Assembly: GCA_014382125.1 (NCBI GenBank)
Contig: JACNKI010000177.1
Coordinates: 1 to 36,696 of the forward strand
Direction: 5' to 3'
Source: Bacteroidota bacterium
GTDB taxonomy: Bacteria; Bacteroidota; Bacteroidia; Bacteroidales; FEN-979
DNA: 36,696 bases
Position numbers and translations under genes: made by a program. This document shows positions 1 to 7,480 of the stretch, piece after piece. Under the pieces are notes generated by a model. It was given only the letters and a program-made list of their open reading frames with translations, was not told the origin of the DNA and searched no databases. Position 1 is the first letter of the stretch, and the number at the start of each line of letters is the position of its first letter.

Positions 1-1686
1 TGTTTTCGTCAGATGGATGATCAGCTCATTTTCCCGGATGGTATTGATGATCTCCAGTTTCTCTTCACCTTTCATGAGCCAGCCTTTGTCTCCGACCTGT
101 CCACCCGATTCAGCATAAAATGGTGTTTCAGCCAGTACAATCTGATAGAGCTCATCTTCATTGCTTTTTACGCTTCTGTACTGGGAAATAGTGGTTTCAC
201 AGGATAACGAGTCATATCCAATAAATGTAGACATACCTGCATTTGTATCAAGAAGAGTCCAATCAGAAGTATTTGTTGCCGATGCTTTCCGGGAGCGTGC
301 TTTTTGTTCTTCCATCCCTTTATTGAAGCCCTCCATGTCAACTGTCCAGCCAATCTCACGGGCCATGAGCTCGGTCAGGTCGACAGGGAATCCGTAGGTG
401 TCGTAGAGTTCGAAAGCGAAAGCGCCTTCAATAATCCTGGATGCTGGATCCTGGATCCTGGATGATTGATCTTTTTGACTGTGATCTGGCCCCTTCCCCT
501 TCAGGGGAGGGGGTTGGGGGTGGGGTGAGTCTACATATTGCTGAAACTTCTGAATTCCGGTCTCAAGTGTCCTGAAAAACGAATTTTCCTCTTCTTGAAC
601 TACGGTCTCAATCACCTTTTGCTGTGCCTTCAATTCCGGGAATACATCTCCCATCTGGTCGACAAGGAGAGGAACCAGTTCGAACATAAATGGTTCATGG
701 AAATTCAGAAAGACATATCCGTAACGTACTGCTCTGCGCAGAATCCTTCGGATCACGTAGCCAGCTTTGTTATTGGAAGGCAACTGGCCATCGGCAATGG
801 CAAAAGCGATGGCACGGAGATGATCTGCAACAACCCGCATTGCAATGTCGGTTTTAGATTCCGCGCCATATGGGATCGTTGATTTAGCTGCAATGGCTTG
901 AATGAGAGGTTGGAACAGATCAGTGTCGTAATTCGATGTTTTACCTTGAAGTACCATACAGAGTCGTTCAAATCCCATTCCCGTATCGATATGTTTGGAG
1001 GGAAGAGGAGCCAGTTTTCCATCTGCCTGGCGGTTGAATTCAATAAAGACCAGGTTCCATAACTCAATTACAAGAGGATCCTCTTTGTTAACCAGCTCTC
1101 TCCCGGAAACCAGATCCCTCTCTTTATCGTCACGGAGATCGATATGAATCTCAGAACAGGGGCCACATGGGCCTGTCTCTCCCATCTCCCAGAAGTTATC
1201 TTTTTTGGATCCAAAGAGGATCTGTTCTTCGGGAATGATTTCTTTCCAGTATGTATAGGCTTCAATATCTTTTCCGAGTCCGTTGGATTTATCTCCTTCA
1301 AATACAGTCACATAAATACGGGTTTTGTCGATTTTGCAGACTTCTGTAAGCAGCTCCCATCCCCATTCGATCGCCTCTTTCTTGAAATAATCACCAAACG
1401 ACCAATTGCCAAACATCTCAAACATAGTATGATGATAGGTATCGTGTCCAACCTCTTCGAGGTCATTATGTTTTCCGGAAACTCTCAGGCATTTTTGTGT
1501 GTCGGCGATCCGTTTGTATTTCCCCTCTTTGTTCCCTAAAAAAATATCCTTGAACTGATTCATCCCGGCATTGGTAAACATAAGTGTTGGATCGTTTTTG
1601 ACAACCATGGAAGCACTGGGAACAATATGATGTTGCTTCGACCTGAAGAAGTCGAGAAAGATTTGCCGTATTGTGGATGAGTCCAT
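1..1686 (-). CDS. alaS: Alanyl-tRNA synthetase, 3' end beyond window
   Basis: Class II synthetase that charges tRNA-Ala. I translated the minus strand from ATG 1686 and found 562 uninterrupted codons to the window edge; the ORF track misses it because no stop lies in the window. The start ([14 protein letters not shown]) and the class II core ([60 protein letters not shown]) are typical, as is [11 protein letters not shown] after the anticodon-side helices. Family members are about 870 residues, so roughly a third is missing. Residues about 384-418, between [15 protein letters not shown] and [14 protein letters not shown], are a foreign-looking Pro-rich plus [10 protein letters not shown] segment encoded by a GC-rich palindrome and a heptamer array, where relatives have a short loop. 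The gene is divergent from the M23 peptidase gene. Confidence 0.95.
   Translation of the reverse strand, partial: MDSSTIRQIFLDFFRSKQHHIVPSASMVVKNDPTLMFTNAGMNQFKDIFLGNKEGKYKRIADTQKCLRVSGKHNDLEEVGHDTYHHTMFEMFGNWSFGDYFKKEAIEWGWELLTEVCKIDKTRIYVTVFEGDKSNGLGKDIEAYTYWKEIIPEEQILFGSKKDNFWEMGETGPCGPCSEIHIDLRDDKERDLVSGRELVNKEDPLVIELWNLVFIEFNRQADGKLAPLPSKHIDTGMGFERLCMVLQGKTSNYDTDLFQPLIQAIAAKSTIPYGAESKTDIAMRVVADHLRAIAFAIADGQLPSNNKAGYVIRRILRRAVRYGYVFLNFHEPFMFELVPLLVDQMGDVFPELKAQQKVIETVVQEEENSFFRTLETGIQKFQQYVDSPHPQPPPLKGKGPDHSQKDQSSRIQDPASRIIEGAFAFELYDTYGFPVDLTELMAREIGWTVDMEGFNKGMEEQKARSRKASATNTSDWTLLDTNAGMSTFIGYDSLSCETTISQYRSVKSNEDELYQIVLAETPFYAESGGQVGDKGWLMKGEEKLEIINTIRENELIIHLTKT
434..468. repeat. Heptamer array inside alaS (ATCCTGG family)
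   Basis: Five consecutive 7-bp units: ATCCTGG, ATGCTGG, ATCCTGG, ATCCTGG, ATGATTG. They lie in frame within alaS and encode the [10 protein letters not shown] stretch. The same family (ATGCTGG/ATACTGG) occurs in murG. Confidence 0.85.
491..534. repeat. GC-rich palindromic element inside alaS
   Basis: Contains CCCCTTCAGGGG (496-507) followed by G-runs (GGAGGGGGTTGGGGGTGGGG). On the alaS strand it encodes [11 protein letters not shown]. The identical 12-mer CCCCTTCAGGGG recurs at 31594-31605 upstream of mraZ, so this is probably a dispersed element and not local drift. Confidence 0.65.
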
Positions 1687-1767
1687 GTAAATTAAAGATT
1701 AGCAGGAGGTTAACTAACGATAACAAAAAATCAACCGGAAAACAGATGACAAAGTTAATTATTTACT

Positions 1768-1775
1768 TAATTTTG
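1768..1775 (+). promoter_or_regulatory. Bacteroidota -7 box, M23 peptidase gene
   Basis: TAATTTTG matches TAnnTTTG, about 47 nt before the ATG at 1822, in the alaS/M23 divergent region. No clear -33 TTG at standard spacing. Confidence 0.5.
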
Positions 1776-1821
1776 CACATGTCAGCCCCATTGTTTTAAA
1801 TGTTTCTTCACTTCTTTGTCA

Positions 1822-2793
1822 ATGAGCAAGGTTAAATACCGTTTCGATAAACACTCGTTAACATTTGACAAAGTTCAGACAACCATAAAAAAGAGGTTGC
1901 TTGTCTTTCTGTCTCATTTCAGCACAGCACTGGTTTTTGCGGCTGTGATCCTTGTAGTGGTTTACTATTTCGTTGATTCACCAAAAGAGAAAGCCCAAAA
2001 GAGAGAAATCGCTCATTTGCAACTTCAGTATGAGATCCTGAATGATCAACTGGATAACTTCACCACTGTCCTGAAAGATCTTCAGGCGCGAGATGATAAT
2101 ATTTACCGGGTTATCTTTGAGGCTGAGCCCATTCCCTCGTCTGTGCGCGAAGCCGGTATTGGTGGTATCGACCGGTATGAACGGCTGAAAGGGTACACCA
2201 ACTCCGAGATCATGGTCGAGACACATAAAAAAATGGACAAGATCATGGGGCAGCTCTATGTTCAGTCAAAGTCGTTGGATGAGGTCTTTTCAATGGCGAT
2301 GAATAAAGAGAAGATGCTGGCCAGTATTCCAGCCATACAACCTGTCAACAATAAAGATCTGACACGGATTGCTTCCTATTATGGATATCGTATGGATCCT
2401 TTCTATAAAGTGAAGAAGTTCCACGAGGGGGTTGATTTTACTGCTCCACTTGGGACTGAAGTCTATGCGACTGGAAATGGAGTGGTTACCAGGACAAAAA
2501 GAAGCAGAGGAGGATATGGCAGGCATATAATTCTGGATCATGGATACGGTTATTCTACAATGTATGCGCATTTGTCCAGATCCCTGGTCAAACGAGGAGA
2601 AAAAGTCAAACGCGGACAGTTGATCGGATATATTGGCAGTACCGGCAAATCAATGGCACCACATTTGCATTATGAAGTACGGAAAAATTCCCGGGCCGTG
2701 AATCCGATCTATTTCTTCTACAACGATATCACTCCAAAGCAGTTTGAGCTAATGCTCGAACTCTCCGCCCGTCCTTCGCAATCCATGGATTAA
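1822..2793 (+). CDS. Membrane-anchored M23 (LytM-type) metallopeptidase
   Basis: Predicted peptidoglycan endopeptidase acting in the periplasm. There is one N-terminal membrane segment (about residues 32-52, FSTALVFAAVILVVVYYFV), then a coiled-coil stretch (about 60-95), then the M23 domain (about 190-300). The zinc-binding pattern is complete: HEGVDFTAPLGT supplies the first His and Asp, and HLHYEV supplies the HxH. The reading frame opens at a TTG (1816), but ATG 1822 (MSKVKYRF) gives the usual start. The length of 323 residues is normal for the family. It lies head-to-head with alaS and 14 nt before a merR gene, so it probably heads the operon. Its exact cell-wall target cannot be read from sequence. 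Confidence 0.9.
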   Translation: MSKVKYRFDKHSLTFDKVQTTIKKRLLVFLSHFSTALVFAAVILVVVYYFVDSPKEKAQKREIAHLQLQYEILNDQLDNFTTVLKDLQARDDNIYRVIFEAEPIPSSVREAGIGGIDRYERLKGYTNSEIMVETHKKMDKIMGQLYVQSKSLDEVFSMAMNKEKMLASIPAIQPVNNKDLTRIASYYGYRMDPFYKVKKFHEGVDFTAPLGTEVYATGNGVVTRTKRSRGGYGRHIILDHGYGYSTMYAHLSRSLVKRGEKVKRGQLIGYIGSTGKSMAPHLHYEVRKNSRAVNPIYFFYNDITPKQFELMLELSARPSQSMD

Positions 2794-2807
2794 CAGGCAT
2801 CATCCAA

Positions 2808-3143
2808 ATGCTTAAGCCCGAGAAGAAAATAGAGAAATTGTACTATTCTATTGGAGAAGTGGCGGAACTCTTTGAGGTCAATGCCTCCCTGATCCGATAT
2901 TGGGAGAAGGAGTTCGACATCCTGAAGCCCATGAAAAACAAGAAGGGAAACAGGCAGTTCACCAAAGAGGACCTGGATAACCTCCGGATTATTTACCACC
3001 TGGTTAAGGAGCGTGGATATACCCTTCAGGGAGCAAAAGAGAAGATCCGTCAAAACAGAGATGACCTGGCCAGAAATGTCGAGATCGTAGATACGCTGAC
3101 CCACCTGAAAGAGTTTTTGCTTGAATTGAAGAAAGACCTGTAA
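2808..3143 (+). CDS. MerR-family transcriptional regulator
   Basis: Small DNA-binding protein of 111 residues. An N-terminal MerR winged helix (about residues 9-75; SIGEVAELFEVNASLIRYWEKEF, then GNRQFTKEDL) is followed by a C-terminal dimerisation helix (about 78-110). No cysteine-rich or other effector-binding domain is present, so the inducer is unknown. It starts 14 nt after the peptidase gene and ends 5 nt before the ATL gene, so it is probably co-transcribed. Confidence 0.9.
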   Translation: MLKPEKKIEKLYYSIGEVAELFEVNASLIRYWEKEFDILKPMKNKKGNRQFTKEDLDNLRIIYHLVKERGYTLQGAKEKIRQNRDDLARNVEIVDTLTHLKEFLLELKKDL

Positions 3144-3148
3144 TTGTT

Positions 3149-3499
3149 TTGAAGGACTCCTTTTTTGAATCAGTATACCATATCGTCAGTCAGATACCAT
3201 ATGGCCGGGTAACTTCGTATGGGGCGATAGCTGAATACCTGGGTAGCCGTGGTTCGGCGCGCATGGTAGGATGGGCGTTGAACTCTTCACACACTCAAAA
3301 GCAAAATGTGCCGGCTCATCGCGTAGTGAACCGGATTGGTTTGCTGACCGGGAAACGACATTTTGGCGGTCCTGATATTATGGAACAGTTGTTGACCAGT
3401 GAAGGAATCAATGTGGAAAATGATCAGATTGTCGATTTTGACAAGCATTTCTGGAATCCCATGGAGGAACTACGATTTACGAATGACGAATTCCCTTAA
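3149..3499 (+). CDS. Alkyltransferase-like (ATL) DNA-binding protein
   Basis: Related to the C-terminal domain of O6-alkylguanine-DNA alkyltransferase (MGMT/Ogt), about residues 3-85 of 116. IPYGRVTSYGAIA and the helix-turn-helix RMVGWALNSS are present, but the active-site PCHRV is PAHRV (residues 55-59). Ala replaces the alkyl-accepting Cys, which defines ATL proteins: they bind alkylated guanine and flag it for nucleotide excision repair. No ATG is available; TTG 3149 is the best start (upstream in-frame stop at 3122-3124; only an ATT at 3143 competes). The last residues (RFTNDEF) are encoded by a heptamer array. Confidence 0.85.
   Translation: MKDSFFESVYHIVSQIPYGRVTSYGAIAEYLGSRGSARMVGWALNSSHTQKQNVPAHRVVNRIGLLTGKRHFGGPDIMEQLLTSEGINVENDQIVDFDKHFWNPMEELRFTNDEFP
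3472..3492. repeat. Heptamer array at 3' end of ATL gene (ACGATTT/ACGAATT)
   Basis: Three units, ACGATTT ACGAATG ACGAATT, form the last sense codons of the ATL gene. The same family occurs at 31564-31591. Confidence 0.7.
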
Positions 3500-3524
3500 T
3501 AACCCAAATGACCTTAATGACTTA
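3498..3524. repeat. 9-bp tandem units upstream of mrp
   Basis: AATAACCCA, AATGACCTT, AATGACTTA fill the ATL-mrp gap from the ATL stop codon to 2 nt before the mrp ATG. Degenerate 9-bp period. Confidence 0.5.
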
Positions 3525-3526
3525 CA

Positions 3527-4612
3527 ATGAAAATCACCAAAGATAAAATCCAGAAAGCTCTGGGGCATGTCATGGATCCGGATCTTGGAAAAGATCTGGT
3601 GACCTTGAACATGATCGATGATATCCTGATCCAGGGAAAGAAAATCTCTTTCAAACTTGTATTAACAACTCCAGCATGTCCATTAAAGAATGAGCTTCGC
3701 CAGGCTTGTATCGATGAGATCCACCGTTACATCGGGAAAGATCTTGATGTGGAAGTAGAGCTCACTTCAAGGGTGACCACGCGGCGAAAGGAGACGGATG
3801 AGGTATTGAAAAATGTAAAGAACATCATTGCTGTCGGATCGGGAAAGGGAGGTGTAGGGAAATCGACAGTTGCCGTGAACCTGGCTGTTGCCCTGGCCAG
3901 AGCAGGTGCCCGTGTTGGATTGATCGATGGCGACATTTACGGCCCCTCAATTCCTATCATGTTTGGTCTTGTCGAACATCACCCTGCCGGGGAGGGGAAA
4001 GATGGAAAGATGGTTATTAAACCGGTAGAAAAATTCGGTTTGAAACTGATATCAATCGGTTTTTTTGTTGATCAATCGAAAGCATTAGTCTGGCGTGGGC
4101 CAATGGCTTCTACAGCTCTCCGGCAGCTATTTATCGATGTGGTGTGGGGTGAACTGGATTACCTGGTGATCGATCTTCCACCGGGTACGGGAGATATCCC
4201 GCTCACTCTGGTTCAGGATTTCCCGGTAACCGGGTCGATCATCGTCAGCACCCCGCAGAAATTGGCTTTGGCTGACGTTCGGAAAGCAGCCGATATGTTC
4301 ATGAATGATAAGATCCAGATACCTATACTGGGTCTGGTGGAGAATATGTCCTATTTCATTCCACCGGATGATCCGGAGAAAAGATATTATATTTTCGGCA
4401 AGGATGGAGGCAAGACCTTCTCAGATGAACTGAATATTAACTTCCTGGGTCAGATTCCGATCGTACCTGAGATCACCGAGTCGGGTGACACCGGCACACC
4501 TGTTGCAACCGATCCTGGCAAGCCTGTGACTGCCGCTTTCGACAAACTGGCATCGAATGTTGCACAGCAGGTAGCGATCAGCAATACGATCCGCGAAACT
4601 TTCCAGCCCTAA
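3527..4612 (+). CDS. mrp: Mrp/NBP35-family P-loop ATPase (Fe-S carrier) with DUF59 domain
   Basis: Cytosolic ATPase that binds and transfers iron-sulfur clusters. Residues about 5-80 are a DUF59/MIP18-like domain (HVMDPDLGKDLVTLNMI), and residues about 98-340 are the Mrp ATPase. The deviant Walker A SGKGGVGKST is at 105-114, with LIDGDIYGPS and DLPPGTGD following. The C-terminal CxxC that bridges a cluster in many ApbC/Nbp35 proteins is absent: the matching stretch reads YFIPPDDPEKRYYIFG. As I recall, this is common in Bacteroidota Mrp. It is followed by an Nfu-type carrier gene, which supports an Fe-S maturation role. Length of 361 residues is normal. Confidence 0.92.
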   Translation: MKITKDKIQKALGHVMDPDLGKDLVTLNMIDDILIQGKKISFKLVLTTPACPLKNELRQACIDEIHRYIGKDLDVEVELTSRVTTRRKETDEVLKNVKNIIAVGSGKGGVGKSTVAVNLAVALARAGARVGLIDGDIYGPSIPIMFGLVEHHPAGEGKDGKMVIKPVEKFGLKLISIGFFVDQSKALVWRGPMASTALRQLFIDVVWGELDYLVIDLPPGTGDIPLTLVQDFPVTGSIIVSTPQKLALADVRKAADMFMNDKIQIPILGLVENMSYFIPPDDPEKRYYIFGKDGGKTFSDELNINFLGQIPIVPEITESGDTGTPVATDPGKPVTAAFDKLASNVAQQVAISNTIRETFQP

Positions 4613-4620
4613 TCTCTAAT
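4607..4620. repeat. Two heptamer units spanning the mrp stop codon
   Basis: CCCTAAT CTCTAAT; the mrp stop TAA lies inside the first unit. Only two units, so weak on its own. Confidence 0.4.
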
Positions 4621-4630
4621 CCCTTTTTAT

Positions 4631-4638
4631 TATTTTTG
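4631..4638 (+). promoter_or_regulatory. -7 box, nfu gene
   Basis: TATTTTTG matches TAnnTTTG about 24 nt before the nfu ATG. No convincing -33 element. Confidence 0.5.
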
Positions 4639-4661
4639 CAAACCAAAAGAATTTGAATACT

Positions 4662-4907
4662 ATGTCAACAAAAGAAGAACTCGAGAAGAAAGTCGCAAAT
4701 GTTCTGGAACAGATACGTCCTTATCTACAAGCAGATGGCGGAGATGTAGAATTTGTGGAATTGTCGGATGATCATGTTGTTAAAGTTCGTTTAACCGGTA
4801 TGTGCGGCAATTGTCCTCACAGCCAGATGACCCTGAAAAACGGCATTGAGACTGCCATGATAAAAGCCGTTCCGGAAATCAAATCTGTAGAATCCGCCAT
4901 TCTGTAG
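4662..4907 (+). CDS. NifU C-terminal-domain (Nfu-type) Fe-S protein
   Basis: Small iron-sulfur scaffold/carrier of 81 residues. Nearly the whole protein is the NifU C-terminal fold: IRPYLQADGGDVEFVEL followed by the cluster-binding CxxC in GMCGNCPHSQMTLKNGIE. I take ATG 4662 (MSTKEELEKK) over the in-frame TTG at 4653. It sits behind mrp with its own candidate promoter. The stop codon lies in the left arm of a palindrome shared with the converging nadE side. Confidence 0.92.
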   Translation: MSTKEELEKKVANVLEQIRPYLQADGGDVEFVELSDDHVVKVRLTGMCGNCPHSQMTLKNGIETAMIKAVPEIKSVESAIL

Positions 4908-4932
4908 GGGCGATCGGGCCGGTCACCCCTAC
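4903..4932. terminator. Palindromic element between convergent nfu and nadE
   Basis: TGTAGGGG (4903-4910) pairs with CCCCTACA (4925-4932), with a partly complementary inner stretch (GATCGG/CCGGTC). It could terminate both genes. The TGTAGGGGCG...CCCCTACA form also looks like a dispersed palindromic repeat that has supplied the nfu stop codon. Confidence 0.6.
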
Positions 4933-4946
4933 AGGGACATACCCCA

Positions 4947-6644
4947 TCACCCCAGATAAAGGGCTACAATCGGCATGCGGCGCCCCATTCCAAAGGCTTT
5001 GGGAGAAACGCGCAGGATTGGTGGTGATTGGTTTCGTTTCCATTCGCTGCTGTTTACCAGGCGCAGGACCCGTTTAACAATCTCCTTGTCAAATCCCATT
5101 CCGATCAACTCTTCAGGTCCCTTTCGATGTTCAATATATTGATTGAGGATCTGATCAAGAATTTCATAATCGGGGAGCGAATCGGAGTCTTTCTGCCCCG
5201 GTTTCAGTTCGGCAGACGGAGGTTTCAAAATAGTATTCCCGGGAATGATCTCTTGTTTACTGTTTATGTATCGGGCCAGTTCGTAGACCTGGGTTTTATA
5301 AACATCTCCCAATACGGAGATCCCGCCGCACATATCTCCATAAATGGTTCCATACCCAACTGCAACTTCACTCTTATTGCTTGTATTCAGAAGAATGTAT
5401 CCAAATTTATTGGCCATAGCCATCAGGATCACGGCTCTGACTCTTGCCTGGATATTCTCTTCCGTCAGATTAAACGGGAGGTTCTGAAAAAACGGATCCA
5501 GTGTGACCTCAACTACGTTGAATGTATCATCAATGGGGATTATATCATGTGATACACCTGCTTTTTCTGCGAGATCCCGTGCATCGTTGATGCTGTGCTG
5601 GGAGGAATACTGTGAAGGGAGTAAAAGCGCTTTGATGTTCTGTTTTCCTAAAGCCTCAGTAGCAAGGACCAGGGTAACGGCTGAATCGATCCCGCCACTG
5701 AGACCTAAAATCGCTTTTGAAAACCCCATCTTGTGGAAATAGTCACGGATGCCCATGATGAGGGCGGAATAAATCAAGGGAGTTGATTCCTGATGCCTGA
5801 TTCCAGATTCCTGATAATGAATTTGGGATACATTAGAACTTTCCTTTTTATCCGGGATCCGGGATCCGGGATCCGGGATTATTATTCTTTTCAGATCAAA
5901 CACCTTCGTCTCCTCCTCAAACAGCTCCAACTCATCAACGATGGTTCCGTCAGGCGCAATCACCATTGAATCCCCGTCAAACAGCAACTCGGTTTGTCCG
6001 CCAACCTGGTTGACATTGAAGAGGGGCAGGTTGTATTTTTTTGCATTTTGTGAGAGAACATCTCTTCGGCTGGCTGGTTGCAAGTAATGAAACGGAGAGG
6101 CAGCGATGTTGATGATCACATCGGGGTGGAGCTTGATGAGTTCGTCCATGGGATTTCTGATATACAACGGGTCCTCATCAGTATTCCAGAGATCTTCACA
6201 TATGGTTAGGGCAAACCGGGTTCCCTGATATTCAATTAGTTTATAAGGTAATCGGTTGGGTTCGAAATACCTGTATTCGTCAAACACATCGTAATTTGGC
6301 AGGAGGGTCTTATGAGCGATCCCCAAGACCTTTTTTTCGGCCAGAAAATAGACTGAATTGTAAAGGGGTTTTCCTCTCTTGCCGGGATTTTCTGAAGGTG
6401 CTCCAACGATAACGGCAATGTCAGTACAGGAACGAGCAATTGTTTGGATGGCCTGATCACATTTCTTCATAAAGTCGTCAAACTCCAGGAAGTCCCGTGG
6501 CGGATAGCCACAAACAGCTAGTTCAGCAAAGACAACAAGGTCAGCTTCATCTTTTCTGGCTTGTTGAATACCCTCCAGGATCAGGCCGATATTGTGATCA
6601 AAATCGCCGACAATGTAATTCCGTTGTGCAAGAGCTATTTTCAT
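4947..6644 (-). CDS. nadE: Glutamine-dependent NAD+ synthetase
   Basis: Last step of NAD synthesis: amidation of deamido-NAD using ammonia released from glutamine. Residues about 1-250 are a nitrilase-type glutaminase with the Glu-Lys-Cys triad visible as FAEL (E41), HKTLLP (K112) and LTICEDLW (C149). Residues about 290-565 are the synthetase with its pyrophosphate loop LSGGIDSAVT (about 315-324). Between them, residues about 256-288 (PDPGSRIPDK, YQESGIRHQES) come from two heptamer arrays and look inserted into the interdomain linker. It starts 8 nt after the PorT-like gene and probably shares its transcript. Confidence 0.95.
   Translation of the reverse strand: MKIALAQRNYIVGDFDHNIGLILEGIQQARKDEADLVVFAELAVCGYPPRDFLEFDDFMKKCDQAIQTIARSCTDIAVIVGAPSENPGKRGKPLYNSVYFLAEKKVLGIAHKTLLPNYDVFDEYRYFEPNRLPYKLIEYQGTRFALTICEDLWNTDEDPLYIRNPMDELIKLHPDVIINIAASPFHYLQPASRRDVLSQNAKKYNLPLFNVNQVGGQTELLFDGDSMVIAPDGTIVDELELFEEETKVFDLKRIIIPDPGSRIPDKKESSNVSQIHYQESGIRHQESTPLIYSALIMGIRDYFHKMGFSKAILGLSGGIDSAVTLVLATEALGKQNIKALLLPSQYSSQHSINDARDLAEKAGVSHDIIPIDDTFNVVEVTLDPFFQNLPFNLTEENIQARVRAVILMAMANKFGYILLNTSNKSEVAVGYGTIYGDMCGGISVLGDVYKTQVYELARYINSKQEIIPGNTILKPPSAELKPGQKDSDSLPDYEILDQILNQYIEHRKGPEELIGMGFDKEIVKRVLRLVNSSEWKRNQSPPILRVSPKAFGMGRRMPIVALYLG
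5785..5819. repeat. Heptamer array in nadE linker (GATTCCT family)
   Basis: Five units: GATTCCT GATGCCT GATTCCA GATTCCT GATAATG. In frame in nadE; encodes the QESGIRHQES repeat. Confidence 0.8.
5850..5877. repeat. Perfect heptamer array in nadE linker (ATCCGGG x4)
   Basis: Four identical ATCCGGG units, 30 bp from the GATTCCT array. In frame; encodes PDPGSRIPD. Being perfect, it is probably the youngest or most slippage-prone array in the window. Confidence 0.9.
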
Positions 6645-6652
6645 CGAGGTTG

Positions 6653-7351
6653 CTAAAACAGTACGCCGAGGTTTAATTCGACGAAGTTTAACAGTGCTTT
6701 TTGGTTGAAGTTGGTATGTTTATTATGGCCCTTCAGGATATTGTTCAACCCATTGCTGTAGTTTACACCAAAAATGATCCGGGTGTTCTCATCCAGATGA
6801 TATTCAAGTCCGATCCCGAATAGCACCGCTTGCCGGATCAAGGTTGTTTCGGATGTGATATTTGTATTCTCTTCAGTGGGTTCTCCTCCACTTTCCGGTT
6901 CAAACGTCTCACGCGCTTTGGAACTAAGGCGGAAACCAGTAGAAAAACCTAACTGGCCAAAGAAAGAGAATTTTCCGAATGGATTTGTTCGTAACTTTAT
7001 CATATAAGGAATATCCAGGTAGAAGAACTTATATTTCCGGCTCATTTGACCGAGGTGTGTTGTCGTATCAATGGTTAACGAGTCGGCGTAAGTCAACCTG
7101 CCGTTCAGAAAAGCGAAATTAATTCCGGATGAAAAGGCATAGTTTTTAGCAAAGTAGAAATCGGCGACCAGGCCAATTGTAGCTGCCCCGGTGAGACCAT
7201 TATAATTGTAAGATTTTGTTTCAGGAGCCATCCACGACATGTTGGGGGCTGCCTTAAAGCCAAGTTTAACAGGGGAGTTCAGGGTGAACTGGCCAATGGC
7301 GCAGGAGAACACGAGAAAACTGATTAAGACGATGATACAGATCCTTTTCAT
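6653..7351 (-). CDS. PorT-family outer-membrane beta-barrel protein
   Basis: Predicted exported barrel of 232 residues: a signal peptide (MKRICIIVLISFLVFSCAIG), then alternating amphipathic strands (LGFKAAPNMSWM, FFGQLGFSTGFRL, AVLFGIGLEYHL, IIFGVNYSNGLNNIL) and an aromatic C-terminus (LNLGVLF) typical of barrels. It resembles the outer-membrane beta-barrel group named after PorT, a component of the type IX secretion system of Porphyromonas. Adjacency to gldB and the presence of a T9SS-sorted protein nearby support a T9SS link. A generic PorT-fold barrel remains possible. Confidence 0.75.
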   Translation of the reverse strand: MKRICIIVLISFLVFSCAIGQFTLNSPVKLGFKAAPNMSWMAPETKSYNYNGLTGAATIGLVADFYFAKNYAFSSGINFAFLNGRLTYADSLTIDTTTHLGQMSRKYKFFYLDIPYMIKLRTNPFGKFSFFGQLGFSTGFRLSSKARETFEPESGGEPTEENTNITSETTLIRQAVLFGIGLEYHLDENTRIIFGVNYSNGLNNILKGHNKHTNFNQKALLNFVELNLGVLF

Positions 7352-7387
7352 ACGTATGATTTTTCTGGATTATTTAGATGTTTTACG

Positions 7388-7395
7388 CAAAAATA
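7388..7395 (-). promoter_or_regulatory. -7 box, porT-like/nadE operon
   Basis: TATTTTTG on the minus strand, about 36 nt before the start codon at 7351. Confidence 0.5.
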
Positions 7396-7408
7396 TAACA
7401 TTTGATTG

Positions 7409-7416
7409 TAGATTTG
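7409..7416 (+). promoter_or_regulatory. -7 box, gldB
   Basis: TAGATTTG matches TAnnTTTG and faces away from the porT-like promoter. About 64 nt before the gldB ATG. Confidence 0.5.
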
Positions 7417-7480
7417 CTCACCGGATTCCGTGAAATATTATAAAGTTATTCACGTTCTGGGAACAACCAAAAAGACAGAT

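Noticed and set aside
168-1726. Several separate minus-strand ORFs listed across the left end
   Set aside because: They are other-frame shadows. Direct translation from ATG 1686 gives one uninterrupted alaS frame to the window edge, so there is no frameshift or gene break.
5028-5742. Plus-strand ORFs opposite nadE
   Set aside because: They are antisense shadows of a strongly conserved gene, with no recognisable domain.
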